From Pseudorhizobium tarimense (GTDB taxonomy: Bacteria; Pseudomonadota; Alphaproteobacteria; Rhizobiales; Rhizobiaceae): 64,000 bases of DNA. The notes under the pieces are model-generated. The model saw nothing but the letters and a program-made list of their open reading frames with translations. It had not been told where the DNA came from and did no database searches. The translations under genes were made by a program, and so were the position numbers. Shown one piece after another: positions 20,938-29,721 of this stretch; positions within the stretch are counted from its first letter, which is position 1; every line of letters begins with the position of its first letter. Location: assembly GCF_022968135.1 (NCBI RefSeq), contig NZ_JALJRA010000015.1, positions 1 to 64,000 of the forward strand, given 5' to 3'.

Positions 20938-21243
20938 TCAGCTCCTTTTGCCGCTCCTATAGGCGGAACGCAGGCAGGCGAGATCGTCGCCGCAGGCCTG
21001 GCGCCTGTCGAGCCAGGCGATCTGCCCGTCCTGCATGCTGCCGCGCGCGCCCATGGCCAGCAGTCCCGAGAGCAGGTCGAAGGTCGCCACCATCTTCACA
21101 TCGGCGTCGTTGATGTCGCGGTTGTCGCAGATCGCCTGTTCGTCTGCGGCGAGATCGGCCTTTTCGCAGTCGAAGCTCGCCGCTTGTGCAGGATTGGCGA
21201 GGGGCATTGCGAGAAGGGCAAGGATGGGAAACAGTTTGGTCAT
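20938..21243 (-). CDS. Secreted LprI/DUF1311-like protein
   Basis: The 101-residue product has a signal peptide (MTKLFPILALLAMPLANPAQA) and then FDCEKADLAADEQAICDNRD, the four-cysteine pattern of DUF1311/LprI N-terminal-like domains. Known members include a lysozyme inhibitor; the role here is unknown. ATG 21243 has AGGA upstream. It follows the YkvA-like gene by 15 bases on the same strand and may be co-transcribed. Confidence 0.7.
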   Translation of the reverse strand: MTKLFPILALLAMPLANPAQAASFDCEKADLAADEQAICDNRDINDADVKMVATFDLLSGLLAMGARGSMQDGQIAWLDRRQACGDDLACLRSAYRSGKRS

Positions 21244-21258
21244 CAACACAGTCCTGCT

Positions 21259-21687
21259 TCAGGGCGCTTTCGTGCGCTGCAAAAACCAGAGGCCGACGAA
21301 GATAAGGCAGATGATCCAGATGGCGAGGATGGCAAGCATACCGGTAAGGCTCTGCGACCGCTGCCGGCTGTCTGCGGCGCGGCGCAGATCCGCCATGACA
21401 GAGGGTGGAACAAGGCGCACGGCAAGCAGAATGCCAAGCGGCACGACCACCAGGTCGTCGAGGTAGCCGAGAATCGGGACGAAATCCGGGATCAGATCGA
21501 TCGGCGAGAGCGCATAGGCGGCGACCATTCCCGCGAGCGCCTTTGCGTACCGTGGCACCCACGGGTCCCGCGCCGCAAGCCAGAGCGCAACCACATCGCG
21601 CTTCAGCTGGCCGGCCCAAACCTTTGCTGTTCTGACCCACACCTGTGGCTGCCTTTCTGCCTTGGACTGGCGGTTGTACCGTCCCAT
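21259..21687 (-). CDS. YkvA-like DUF1232 membrane protein
   Basis: The 142-residue protein has the DUF1232 core YALSPIDLIPDFVPILGYLD followed by hydrophobic segments, and a C-terminal membrane helix (MLAILAIWIICLIFVGLWFL). The family is widespread and its function is unknown. The divergent protease gene starts 93 bases away. Confidence 0.75.
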   Translation of the reverse strand: MGRYNRQSKAERQPQVWVRTAKVWAGQLKRDVVALWLAARDPWVPRYAKALAGMVAAYALSPIDLIPDFVPILGYLDDLVVVPLGILLAVRLVPPSVMADLRRAADSRQRSQSLTGMLAILAIWIICLIFVGLWFLQRTKAP

Positions 21688-21779
21688 CCACCTGCGGCTT
21701 TTTCATCCTTGTTCAGCCACCTTTCCTTTCTAGCCTGCGGCGCTACAAATCTGCACCACATTTCGCAATGAGGAATCAC

Positions 21780-23183
21780 ATGCTCGGCAGTGTCAAAAGC
21801 ATCTCGGCGGCCCTCTTCGCCCTTCTTTTCCTGCAGCCAATGGCGGCCTATGCCCAGGAGCAAAAGGCGGTACCGCGAAGCCAGGCAGAGGTGCAGCTGT
21901 CCTTCGCGCCGCTGGTCAAACAGACAGCCGGTGCCGTCGTCAACGTCTATGCTGAACGTGTCGTGCAGCGGCTGAGCCCCTTTGCTGGCGACCCCTTCTT
22001 CGAGCAGTTCTTCGGTCAGCGCATGCCGAACCGCACGGAAAAGCAGTCGTCCCTTGGCTCGGGTGTGATCGTCTCGGCGGGCGGGCTGATCGTCACCAAC
22101 AACCACGTGATCGAAGGCGCCGACGATATCAAGATCGCGCTCGCCGATGGCCGGGAATTCGCCTCTGAGGTCCTTCTTAAGGACGAGAGCCTCGATCTGG
22201 CGGTGCTGAAGATTGCGGCGAGCGAGAACTTCCCGGTTCTGCCGATCGGCGATTCCGATGCCGTGGAGGTCGGTGATTTGGTGCTGGCGGTCGGCAACCC
22301 TTTCGGCGTCGGGCAGACGGTGACGAGCGGCATCGTGTCGGGCCTCGCCCGTAACCAGGTGACCCCCGGTGACTTCGGCTTCTTCATCCAGACGGATGCC
22401 TCAATCAATCCGGGCAATTCCGGCGGCGCGCTGATGAATATGAACGGCGAACTGATCGGCATCAACACGGCGATCTTCTCCCGCGGCGGCGGATCGAACG
22501 GGATCGGTTTCGCCATCCCGGCCAATCTCGTGAAGGTCTTCCTGGCGGCAGCGGAGAAGGGCGACAAGACCTTCGAGCGGCCCTATATCGGCGCAAGCTT
22601 CGAGCCGGTCACCTCCGACGTCGCCGAGGCGCTGGGGCTTAAGGCGGCGCGCGGTGCACTCGTGGTCGGCGTCGTCGACGGGGGGCCGGCTGCCGCTGCC
22701 GGACTGGAGCCTGGTGAAGTCATCGTTGCCGTCAACGGGATTGAGGTGGAGCATCCGGATGCCCTCGGCTACCGACTGACCACCGCCGGCCTCGGCCATG
22801 AGGCGGTGCTGACGGTGCAGCAGAGCGAGGGGACGCGGCAGCTGACGATCGCGCTCGACGTCGCGCCGGAAAAGCCGGCGCGTGACGAGCGTCTCATCGA
22901 AGGCCGGAATCCTTTCGCAGGCCTGAGGGTCGCCAACCTCTCGCCACGCCTTGCCACCGAGCTGCGCATGCCGGCAGACAAGGCTGGCGTCGTTGTCGTC
23001 GACGTCAGCCGCGGCTCGCCGGCCGGCCGCCTCGGCTTCCAGCCGAAGGACATCGTCATCTCCTTGAACGGGATCGCCGTGGACTCGACAAAGACCATGG
23101 AAGCCATGCTGGATGACGATCCAGGCTTCTGGCGCGTCGAGATCGAGCGGGACGGCCAGCGCATCCGGCAGTTCTTCCGATGA
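21780..23183 (+). CDS. degP: Periplasmic serine protease, DegP/HtrA family
   Basis: The 467-residue protein has a signal peptide (to about residue 25), a trypsin-like domain with H109 (NNHVIEG), D139 (DESLDLAVLK) and S214 (NPGNSGGAL), and two PDZ domains (about 270-350 and 380-465). It degrades or refolds damaged envelope proteins. ATG 21780 has AGGA five bases upstream; the long frame from 21645 is not needed. It overlaps rarA as ATGA. Confidence 0.92.
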   Translation: MLGSVKSISAALFALLFLQPMAAYAQEQKAVPRSQAEVQLSFAPLVKQTAGAVVNVYAERVVQRLSPFAGDPFFEQFFGQRMPNRTEKQSSLGSGVIVSAGGLIVTNNHVIEGADDIKIALADGREFASEVLLKDESLDLAVLKIAASENFPVLPIGDSDAVEVGDLVLAVGNPFGVGQTVTSGIVSGLARNQVTPGDFGFFIQTDASINPGNSGGALMNMNGELIGINTAIFSRGGGSNGIGFAIPANLVKVFLAAAEKGDKTFERPYIGASFEPVTSDVAEALGLKAARGALVVGVVDGGPAAAAGLEPGEVIVAVNGIEVEHPDALGYRLTTAGLGHEAVLTVQQSEGTRQLTIALDVAPEKPARDERLIEGRNPFAGLRVANLSPRLATELRMPADKAGVVVVDVSRGSPAGRLGFQPKDIVISLNGIAVDSTKTMEAMLDDDPGFWRVEIERDGQRIRQFFR

Positions 23184-24496
23184 GCGGCGATCTCTTTGCG
23201 CCGAAGGTGCCGGAGGAGATCGCCAACCGGCGGCCTCTCGCCGACCGCCTCCGGCCGAAGTCGCTGGGTGAGGTGACCGGACAGGAGCACCTGACCGGCG
23301 AGGAAGGCATCCTGCGCCGGATGATCGCTTCCGGTTCTCTGGGATCGATGATCTTCTGGGGCCCGCCCGGCACCGGCAAGACGACGGTAGCACGGTTGCT
23401 TTCGGGCGAGGCGGGGCTGGTGTTCGAGCAGATCTCGGCGATCTTTTCCGGCGTGGCGGACTTGAAAAAGGTTTTCGAGACCGCCCGGCTACGCCGCATG
23501 GACGGTCGCCAGACGCTGCTCTTCGTCGACGAAATCCACCGCTTCAACCGCGCCCAGCAGGATAGCTTCCTGCCGGTAATGGAAGACGGCACTGTCATCC
23601 TCGTCGGCGCAACCACCGAAAACCCAAGCTTCGAGCTGAACGCCGCTCTCTTGTCGCGGGCGCGGGTGCTGACCTTCAAGCCGCATGACGAGGCAAGCCT
23701 CGAGGAGCTGCTGAAGCGCGCCGAAGAGACCGAAGAGCGGCCGTTGCCGCTTGACGCCGATGCCCGCGCCAGCCTGATCCGCATGGCCGATGGTGACGGA
23801 CGTGCCGTGCTGACTTTGGCAGAAGAGGTCTGGCGCGCAGCAAGGGCAGGGGAGGTATTCGACACCGAAGGCCTGACGCAGATCGTGCAGCGGCGGGCGC
23901 CGGTCTACGACAAAGGCCAGGACGGCCACTACAACCTCATCTCGGCGCTCCACAAGTCCGTCCGCGGTTCGGATCCGGATGCCGCGCTTTACTATCTCGC
24001 ACGCATGTTCGATGCGGGCGAAGACCCGCTTTACCTCGGGCGGCGGCTGGTGCGCATGGCGGTGGAGGACATCGGGCTCGCTGATCCCCAGGCGCTGGTG
24101 ATCTGCAATGCGGCCAAGGATGCCTATGACTATCTCGGCTCCCCGGAAGGCGAACTGGCGCTGGCGCAGGCCTGCGTCTATCTCGCCACGGCGCCAAAGT
24201 CCAACGGCGTCTATACCGCCTTCAAGGCGGCGATGCGGGCGGCAAGGGAGAACGGCTCGTTGCTGCCGCCCAAGCATATCCTGAATGCGCCGACCAAGCT
24301 GATGAAGGGTGAAGGCTACGGCGACGGCTATCGTTACGACCATGACGAGCCGGACGCCTTTTCCGGCCAGAACTACTTCCCCGAAAAGATGGGCCGGCAG
24401 GTCTTTTATGATCCGCCGGAACGCGGGTTCGAGCGAGAGATCCGCAAGAGGCTGGATTGGTGGGTGAAGCTGCGCAATGAGCGCGGCGAACCCTAG
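23180..24496 (+). CDS. rarA: Replication-associated recombination protein A
   Basis: The 438-residue AAA+ ATPase has Walker A GPPGTGKTT, Walker B LLFVDEIHRFN and the clamp-loader-like C-domain (NLISALHKSVRGSDPDAALY). RarA (MgsA) acts at stalled replication forks. The start overlaps the protease stop by four bases, a pairing common in rhizobia. It converges on the DUF1883 gene with a 4-base overlap. Confidence 0.95.
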   Translation: MSGDLFAPKVPEEIANRRPLADRLRPKSLGEVTGQEHLTGEEGILRRMIASGSLGSMIFWGPPGTGKTTVARLLSGEAGLVFEQISAIFSGVADLKKVFETARLRRMDGRQTLLFVDEIHRFNRAQQDSFLPVMEDGTVILVGATTENPSFELNAALLSRARVLTFKPHDEASLEELLKRAEETEERPLPLDADARASLIRMADGDGRAVLTLAEEVWRAARAGEVFDTEGLTQIVQRRAPVYDKGQDGHYNLISALHKSVRGSDPDAALYYLARMFDAGEDPLYLGRRLVRMAVEDIGLADPQALVICNAAKDAYDYLGSPEGELALAQACVYLATAPKSNGVYTAFKAAMRAARENGSLLPPKHILNAPTKLMKGEGYGDGYRYDHDEPDAFSGQNYFPEKMGRQVFYDPPERGFEREIRKRLDWWVKLRNERGEP

Positions 24497-24798
24497 GACG
24501 CGCGGCGCTGCGCTGCAGGTGGCGGCGTGACCTTGACGGCAGAATCGGCCATGCCGTTGTGGCCCTCCATGTCGACGATCAGATGCCAGTGCCCGTCTTC
24601 CGGCACCACGAGGCGAACCGGCGATCTCTTGGCGACGCCGCCGACATATGTGAAGTCGAGCAGTTCCTTGAAGCGTTGGAAGTTTCCGGCCGTCATCAGG
24701 CGCACGTTGTTGACCGCGTTCAGGGTGACCTCGATGACGGTGCCGGCGCGCTGTCCCTTGAGATCGTAATGCTTGAAGCGGAAAGACGCTGCTGCCAC
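24493..24798 (-). CDS. DUF1883 domain protein
   Basis: The 101-residue protein has SFRFKHYDLKGQRAGTVIEV and RSPVRLVVPEDGHWHLIVDM, the DUF1883 pattern of a small beta-sandwich. No function is known. The start is GTG (24798) with GAGGCAGG upstream. Its 3' end overlaps rarA by four bases, so the two genes share their termination zone. Confidence 0.75.
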   Translation of the reverse strand: MAAASFRFKHYDLKGQRAGTVIEVTLNAVNNVRLMTAGNFQRFKELLDFTYVGGVAKRSPVRLVVPEDGHWHLIVDMEGHNGMADSAVKVTPPPAAQRRAS

Positions 24799-24860
24799 GG
24801 CCTGCCTCGGTCATGCTTGGTCGATCCCCCGTGCCTAGCACTCGTCGGTTAAGGAAAAGT

Positions 24861-24885
24861 GGAACCGGATCGCGTTTCGCGGGTT
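24861..24885 (+). promoter_or_regulatory. EcfG-type stress promoter (GGAAC-N16-GGTT)
   Basis: GGAAC at 24861-24865 and GGTT at 24882-24885 are exactly 16 bases apart. The -10 ends 34 bases before ATG 24919. The spacing matches the alphaproteobacterial general-stress sigma factor EcfG/RpoE2. It also argues against the longer GTG start at 24859. Confidence 0.7.
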
Positions 24886-24918
24886 TTTATCGCAACGAAA
24901 CAACAAGGACGCCTCGAG

Positions 24919-25158
24919 ATGGAGAAGATTAGGACCGAAACCTATCTGACCGTAATTGCCTCGTTGATGGTGAATGCAGTCGTCTTTGGTGTCGGTGCAA
25001 TCGCGATTCTCTCAATTCCTGCAGTTGAGCATTATGTGAGATTTCTTCTTCCGGCGTGGATCGCGATCTCGTTGGTCATTGCGCCATTCATCGCCTTCAA
25101 AATCGCTCCGCGGATGCGCCTGAGGTACTGGCGCGATCAGGATAGAGTTCATATCTAA
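24919..25158 (+). CDS. Small two-helix membrane protein
   Basis: The 79-residue product starts MEKIRTETYLTVIASLMVNA and has two hydrophobic helices (about residues 9-32 and 40-62), ending in a basic RMRLRYWRDQDR tail. No family is recognised. The start is set by the stress-type promoter just upstream; AAGGA lies at 24905-24909. Base use is similar to neighbours, apart from a slightly AT-rich middle. Confidence 0.6.
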   Translation: MEKIRTETYLTVIASLMVNAVVFGVGAIAILSIPAVEHYVRFLLPAWIAISLVIAPFIAFKIAPRMRLRYWRDQDRVHI

Positions 25159-25167
25159 TATAAACAA

Positions 25168-25252
25168 CCGGCGACATTCTCCCCTGCTGTCGCCGGATAA
25201 CAATAATTGACCTCCAGTCCTTGCCCTGCCGCTCCCCTCGGCAGGGCTTTTT
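25168..25252 (+). terminator. Two hairpins, the second a strong terminator
   Basis: The first stem is CCGGCGACA/TGTCGCCGG (25168-25196). The second is GCCCTGCCG/CGGCAGGGC (25223-25247) with a 7-base loop and TTTTTC. They end transcription of the small membrane gene. The following 220 bases up to ftsZ2 hold no gene and should carry its promoter. Confidence 0.8.
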
Positions 25253-25472
25253 CTTTCTCGGACGCAGGTTATTCTTCGCGGATGCTGATGCTATTGCCCG
25301 TTCAGCCGCGCGCGCGTTACCAGCAGTTGCTGGTCGGCAAAAGCTTGTGGGAATGGGGCCGCATCTTGTCCTTTTGCCCCGCCTCTGCCTTGTTGAGGGC
25401 CTAATCTGGCGGCCGATTCGGCGATGCCAGGGGCGGCATCCGTCCAGACTTTTGCGCAGAGGGACCATCTCC

Positions 25473-26510
25473 ATGTCGGAAGACAAGAAGCACACGATCA
25501 CGGAAATGCGGCCGAAGATCACCGTGGTTGGGGTCGGCGGCGGCGGCGGCAATGCCATCAACAACATGATCGCTGAGGAGTTGGAGGGCGTTGAGTTCAT
25601 TGCCGCCAATACCGACGCGCAGGTGCTGGCGACGTCGAAGGCCACGCGCCGCATCCAGCTCGGCACCACCGTCACCGAAGGCCTGGGTGCCGGCTCGCTG
25701 CCGGAAATCGGTCGGGCAGCGGCGGAAGAATCGATCGACGAAATCATGGACCATCTCGCCGGCTGCCACATGTGCTTTGTCACGGCTGGCATGGGCGGCG
25801 GCACGGGGACGGGAGCAGCGCCGGTCATCGCGCAAGCCGCGCGCAATGCCGGCATCCTGACGGTTGGCGTGGTGACCAAGCCCTTCACCTTCGAAGGCAA
25901 CCGCCGCATGAAGACCGCCGAAGCCGGCATCGAGGAACTGCGCCGCGCGGCCGATACCGTGATCGTCATCCCGAACCAGAACCTCTTTCGCATCGCCGAT
26001 GCCAAGACCACCTTCGCCGATGCCTTCATGACGGCCGACCGCGTTCTCTTTTCCGGCGTCGGCTGCATCACCGACCTGATCGTCAAGGAAGGGCTCATCA
26101 ATCTCGACTTCGCCGACGTCAAATCGGTGATGAAGGGCATGGGCCGGGCGATGATGGGGACCGGCGAGGCATCCGGCGACGGCCGCGCACTTGTCGCGGC
26201 CGAGGCGGCCATCGCCAACCCCCTGCTCGACGAGATCTCGATGAAGGGTGCCAAGGGCGTGCTGATCTCGATCTCCGGCGGCTCCGACATGACGCTGTTC
26301 GAGGTGGACGAGGCTGCAAGCCGCATCCGTGACGAAGTCATGGACGATGCCGACATCGTAGTCGGCGCAATCTTCGACCGCGAGCTCGACGGCCAGTTCC
26401 GCGTTTCGGTCGTCGCCACTGGCCTGGATGGGGGAGAGGCAGCGGTAGCCGCGCCGCAGGACGCCAACGGATTTGCGACTGCATCGCCAGTGCCGCGCTT
26501 CCTGCAGTAG
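25473..26510 (+). CDS. ftsZ2: Second, short FtsZ (FtsZ2 type)
   Basis: The 345-residue protein has the tubulin/FtsZ GTP motif [13 protein letters not shown] (GGGTGTG at 108-114) and the synergy-loop region [20 protein letters not shown] near the end. It stops right after the core with a short [10 protein letters not shown].. tail. It lacks the long linker and the conserved C-terminal peptide that binds FtsA and ZipA. Rhizobia carry such a truncated paralogue besides the full FtsZ1. It stands alone, not in a division cluster. ATG 25473 is the family start. Confidence 0.92.
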   Translation: MSEDKKHTITEMRPKITVVGVGGGGGNAINNMIAEELEGVEFIAANTDAQVLATSKATRRIQLGTTVTEGLGAGSLPEIGRAAAEESIDEIMDHLAGCHMCFVTAGMGGGTGTGAAPVIAQAARNAGILTVGVVTKPFTFEGNRRMKTAEAGIEELRRAADTVIVIPNQNLFRIADAKTTFADAFMTADRVLFSGVGCITDLIVKEGLINLDFADVKSVMKGMGRAMMGTGEASGDGRALVAAEAAIANPLLDEISMKGAKGVLISISGGSDMTLFEVDEAASRIRDEVMDDADIVVGAIFDRELDGQFRVSVVATGLDGGEAAVAAPQDANGFATASPVPRFLQ

Positions 26511-26588
26511 GGAGGAGAATCCTCCGCGATCCGTTGCGCGGCTAGTTCGCTGCGCGGGCTGGGGCGGAAGCATGCAAGAATGGCATGG

Positions 26589-26615
26589 AAGGCCGGTATG
26601 GAAGCCGGCCTTTTT
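26589..26615 (+). terminator. Terminator after ftsZ2
   Basis: The stem AAGGCCGG/CCGGCCTT with an 8-base loop runs straight into TTTTTC. It lies 79 bases after the ftsZ2 stop. Confidence 0.8.
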
Positions 26616-26637
26616 CACGATCTGGGGAAGATGATCG

Positions 26638-27420
26638 ATGGATGCCAAGACTGTTGCCGCCCACTGGGAGGCGAATGCCGATGCCTGGGCGCACTGTTCC
26701 CGCGCCGGTTTCGACCGCTACCGGGATGCGCTCAATACGCCAGCCTTCCTCTCGATGCTGCCGCCGGTAGCTGGCCTGAAGGGCCTGGACCTTGCTGCGG
26801 CGAAGGCACCAACACTCGCAAGGTAGCCAGGCTTGGGGCGCGGATGACCGGCCTGGACATCGCGCCAACCTTGCTGCGGCACGCCCGGAAACGGAAGTGC
26901 TCGATCCGGCCGGGGATTGATTACGTGATTGGTGATGGTGTCACGCTTCCGTTCGCTGACGGTGAATTCGACCTCGTAGTCGCTTTCATGTCCATGATGG
27001 ACATGGCGGACCAGGCGGCAGTGCTGAAGCAGCTGGCGCGTGTTCTGAAGCGGGGCGGCTTTCTGCAGTTTTCCATCCTGCATCCGTGCTTCGTCCCACC
27101 CACGCGTCGCAACATCCGCAACCAGTTGGGAGAGGCGGTCGCTGTCGAAGTGGCTGATTACTTCGACGAAACGCAAGGACGTATCGGGCGCTGGATCTTC
27201 TCGGCCATCCCGCGGAAGAGCGGGCGGGGGTAAGGCCGTTTGAAATCCCACGGTTTCACCGTACGCTCTCCACATGGGTTTCCATGGTTGTTGGGGCGGG
27301 GCTTGCGATTGAAGCCTTCGGCGAACCGATGGCGTCCGAAGATTCGCCGCTGCCGAGCCGGTCGTCGCCGATACCCGCATAGCACCCATCTTCCTGCACA
27401 TCCGCGCCCGTCGCGGCTGA
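26638..27420 (+). pseudogene. SAM-dependent methyltransferase, frameshifted
   Basis: The frame from ATG 26638 reads MDAKTVAAHWEANADAWAHC and then LKGLDL. The SAM motif CGEGTNTRKVARLGARMTGL continues only after a one-base loss (GACCTTGCTGCGGC). Further shifts are needed near 26890, 26920, 27215 and 27340 to read DYVIGDGVTLPFADGEFD, FGEPMASEDS and the end IFLHIRARRG with TGA at 27418-27420. The whole class I methyltransferase is recognisable but dead. Confidence 0.75.
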
Positions 27421-27490
27421 TTTTTGGCCTTCCGGCAGGAGCGCGCGAAATGGCCGCCCTGATACACCGAGGCCCACGCTCGCGCGTGCG

Positions 27491-27551
27491 CACCTCAGGA
27501 TTAGGGCGAGCTAATGCAGCGCTCCGCCGTTGCAGCCCTAACCCTGAGGTG
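27491..27551. repeat. Inverted repeat, 17-bp arms
   Basis: The arms CACCTCAGGATTAGGGC (27491-27507) and GCCCTAACCCTGAGGTG (27535-27551) match with one mismatch around a 27-base centre. It lies just after the methyltransferase remnant and looks like a mobile palindromic unit or a remnant of one. Confidence 0.65.
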
Positions 27552-28381
27552 GGAGCGAAGCAACCTTCGAAGGGCGAGGGCTCTGGCACGACCTGACAGC
27601 AACACAGACTCCTCCCTTGTCCTCGGGTCTCACTGCATTAGCACGACGATGACAACAGACACACTTCCCTCTTGACCTCGGGGCAGACCCGAGGGTGACG
27701 ATAAGACAGACTGCTCCACCACCAGCCCGGCCCCGCCTCGTCAGGACGCCTCCTGGTGTATCCGCGGTGGGACGGGGACGTATGGGGGCCGTGCGCGGGA
27801 GGTGAATCTCGAGGGGCGAAGTGTTTGACATGTGTGGGTGGGGGTGCGGTTTTGGGGTGGTTGCCTCGGGAGGAGCGAGGCAGAAAAAACTCTCCTTCGT
27901 CATCCTCGGGCTTGACCAGAGGATTTACGCACAAGCTAACCAGCTCAGTCGACTGCGGGGTCCACAAGTTGGCCGACATATCCTTCGAAACGGGAAGGCT
28001 TGGTTTTGGATCCTCGGGTCAAGCCCGAGGATCACGAAAATGAGGGTGGGGCAGGACGTTCCACGCTCCCTCCTAATCTTGACGTGCCCCGGCGAAGGGT
28101 GAGCCGCTGCTGCGCCACGAAAGCAGTCTCGGGCGGTGTGCGTCTCTACCCTTAATGTGGCAGGCAACTGCGGCGCACGCTCTCGTTTTCGTGACCGCCG
28201 GATCCCCCTGAAAGCGAGCCGAGGAGCGGAAAGTTAAGAGAACCTTTATCACTTTGGGGCAAGTTGACGGAAGCTTCTCGGCGGCTGGCCATGTAGGGCT
28301 AGTGGGGCGGTCGCCGCCGCGTACGCAAGTGTATCGAGTAATTGCCCGCATCATATAGCGGGTTCTGTACGGAGTAAGACC
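27552..28381. repeat. Gene-free stretch with CCTCGGG/CCCGAGG palindromes
   Basis: I see no credible gene here. It holds three copies of a palindrome core: an imperfect one at 27676-27694 (CTCGGG..CCCGAG), an imperfect one at 27902-27924 and a perfect one at 28009-28033 (GATCCTCGGG, loop TCAAG, CCCGAGGATC). The last two lie in opposite orientation about 100 bases apart. Elements of this sort are frequent in rhizobial intergenic DNA. The final 180 bases should contain the promoter of the outer-membrane protein. Confidence 0.6.
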
Positions 28382-29008
28382 ATGAACAAGATGCCCATCG
28401 CCCTGGCAGTTTTTGCCGCATTCGCCGCACCGGCCGGCGCTGCCGACCTGACCTACTCGGAACCCGCGCCGAGCTATGAGGCGCCTGCTGCTGCGTCCGG
28501 CGGCTGGAACGGCGCCTATGCCGGTATCCACGCCGGAACCTCATCCGAGCACAGCAGCCCGTTTTCCGGTGACAAGGAATTCATGGCCGGCATCCAGGGT
28601 GGTTACAATGCCGAAATGGGCGGCGCGGTCGTAGGTGGCGAGCTAGAGCTCTCCCATATGGGCGACACCGAAGTCGACGTTCCCGGCGGCGAACTGCGCG
28701 AGCGTTATCGCCTGGCGGCGAAGGCAAAGGTCGGCGCACCGCTCGGTGACACGCTGATCTACGGCACCGCAGGCGGCACGATGACCAGCCTGCGCGACAC
28801 CAGCTCGGCGGAAGGTCCGGACGGCTGGAAGCCCGGCTGGTTGGTCGGCGCCGGCGTGGAGCAGAAGTTCAACGAGCAGATCTCCGGCCGGGTCGAATAC
28901 AACTACACCCGCACCGGTGACGTCCGCAGCTTCAGCACGGGCACCGGTACGACCGAGACCAACGTCAGCGACCACACCATCAAGGCCGGCCTGAACTACC
29001 ACTTCTAA
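28382..29008 (+). CDS. Outer-membrane beta-barrel protein, Omp25/RopB type
   Basis: The 208-residue product has a signal peptide (to about AAFAAPAGAA), then WNGAYAGIHAGTSSEHSSPF and a set of amphipathic strands ending in HTIKAGLNYHF, with the terminal phenylalanine needed for barrel assembly. This is the eight-strand porin-like family common in Brucella and rhizobia. It probably has a structural role in the outer membrane. It is followed by a strong terminator. Confidence 0.88.
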   Translation: MNKMPIALAVFAAFAAPAGAADLTYSEPAPSYEAPAAASGGWNGAYAGIHAGTSSEHSSPFSGDKEFMAGIQGGYNAEMGGAVVGGELELSHMGDTEVDVPGGELRERYRLAAKAKVGAPLGDTLIYGTAGGTMTSLRDTSSAEGPDGWKPGWLVGAGVEQKFNEQISGRVEYNYTRTGDVRSFSTGTGTTETNVSDHTIKAGLNYHF

Positions 29009-29025
29009 GGCTGTGTTATTCTAAG

Positions 29026-29066
29026 AATGCCTCCCTCTGCGCGCTGGCGCAGGGGGAGGCATTTTC
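29026..29066 (+). terminator. Terminator of the outer-membrane protein gene
   Basis: A 15-17 bp stem (AATGCCTCCCTCTGCGC with GCGCAGGGGGAGGCATT) and TTTCGTTT lie 17 bases after the stop. Confidence 0.9.
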
Positions 29067-29081
29067 GTTTCAGGCTCTCCT

Positions 29082-29121
29082 TGTCTGGCGCAGAGTGCCG
29101 CGATGTCTGGCGCAGAGTGCC
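29082..29121 (+). repeat. Direct repeat, 18 bp, period 22
   Basis: TGTCTGGCGCAGAGTGCC occurs at 29082-29099 and again at 29104-29121. The pair ends nine bases before the -35 box of the next promoter. The period of two helical turns places both copies on one DNA face, as for an activator site. Confidence 0.6.
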
Positions 29122-29129
29122 AGCGATCT

Positions 29130-29154
29130 GGAACACTGACGCCAAGTGTTGGTT
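29130..29154 (+). promoter_or_regulatory. EcfG-type stress promoter (GGAAC-N16-GGTT)
   Basis: GGAAC at 29130 and GGTT at 29151, spaced by 16 bases, lie 35 bases before the DUF2383 start codon. Confidence 0.75.
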
Positions 29155-29188
29155 TGGTGCTCGTGTCCAAGCAACAAGGAGCAGAGAC

Positions 29189-29638
29189 ATGGTTACCACG
29201 GTTGGAAATGAATCCAGCATCGACAAGCTCGTCACCAACCTGATCTATCTCGAGCGCGACGCCATCGCCGCCTACGAAGAGACGATCAACCGGCTGGACG
29301 ACAAGGCGCTCAGCAGTCAGGTGGAGTCCTTCCGTCAGGATCATCTCCAGCATCTCGACGTGTTGAACGAGATGGCAGGCGAGCTCGGCATCGATGCTCC
29401 GACCGAAGGCGACATGAAGCAGATGCTCACCACCGGCAAGATCGCCATGGCGGACATGATGGGCGACAAGTCCGTCCTGAAGGCGATGAAGACCAACGAG
29501 GACGACACCGTCACCGCCTATGAGCGCGCGTCCAACCATCAGGATGCGGTGCCGAAATCCAAAGCCTTCTTCGAAAAAGCGCTGGCCGACGAGCAGCGGC
29601 ACCGCAGCTGGATGGACACGACGGCACAGCGGATGTGA
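29189..29638 (+). CDS. DUF2383 ferritin-like stress protein
   Basis: The 149-residue all-helical protein has the pattern LIYLERDAIAAYEETINRL, HLQHLDVLNEMA and ADEQRHRSWMD, in which Glu and His are placed as in ferritin-like four-helix bundles. The DUF2383/PA2169 family is linked to stress. The start 29189 (MVTTVGNESSIDKL) is preceded by AAGGAGCAG. A stress promoter and a terminator frame the gene as a single unit. Confidence 0.82.
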   Translation: MVTTVGNESSIDKLVTNLIYLERDAIAAYEETINRLDDKALSSQVESFRQDHLQHLDVLNEMAGELGIDAPTEGDMKQMLTTGKIAMADMMGDKSVLKAMKTNEDDTVTAYERASNHQDAVPKSKAFFEKALADEQRHRSWMDTTAQRM

Positions 29639-29660
29639 TACATTCGCAAGAGGGTTGACG

Positions 29661-29688
29661 AAAGGGGTGCGCTGCGCCCCCCTTTTTT
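29661..29688 (+). terminator. Terminator after the DUF2383 gene
   Basis: GGGGTGCG and GCGCCCCCC pair with a short loop, followed by TTTTTT. Confidence 0.85.
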
Positions 29689-29721
29689 GGTGTTGGTCTT
29701 CTGGCATTCAGGTTTATCCTG

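Noticed and set aside
24859-24918. GTG 24859 as start of the small membrane protein
   Set aside because: It lies upstream of the transcription start predicted from GGAAC-N16-GGTT, and the added residues are not membrane-like.
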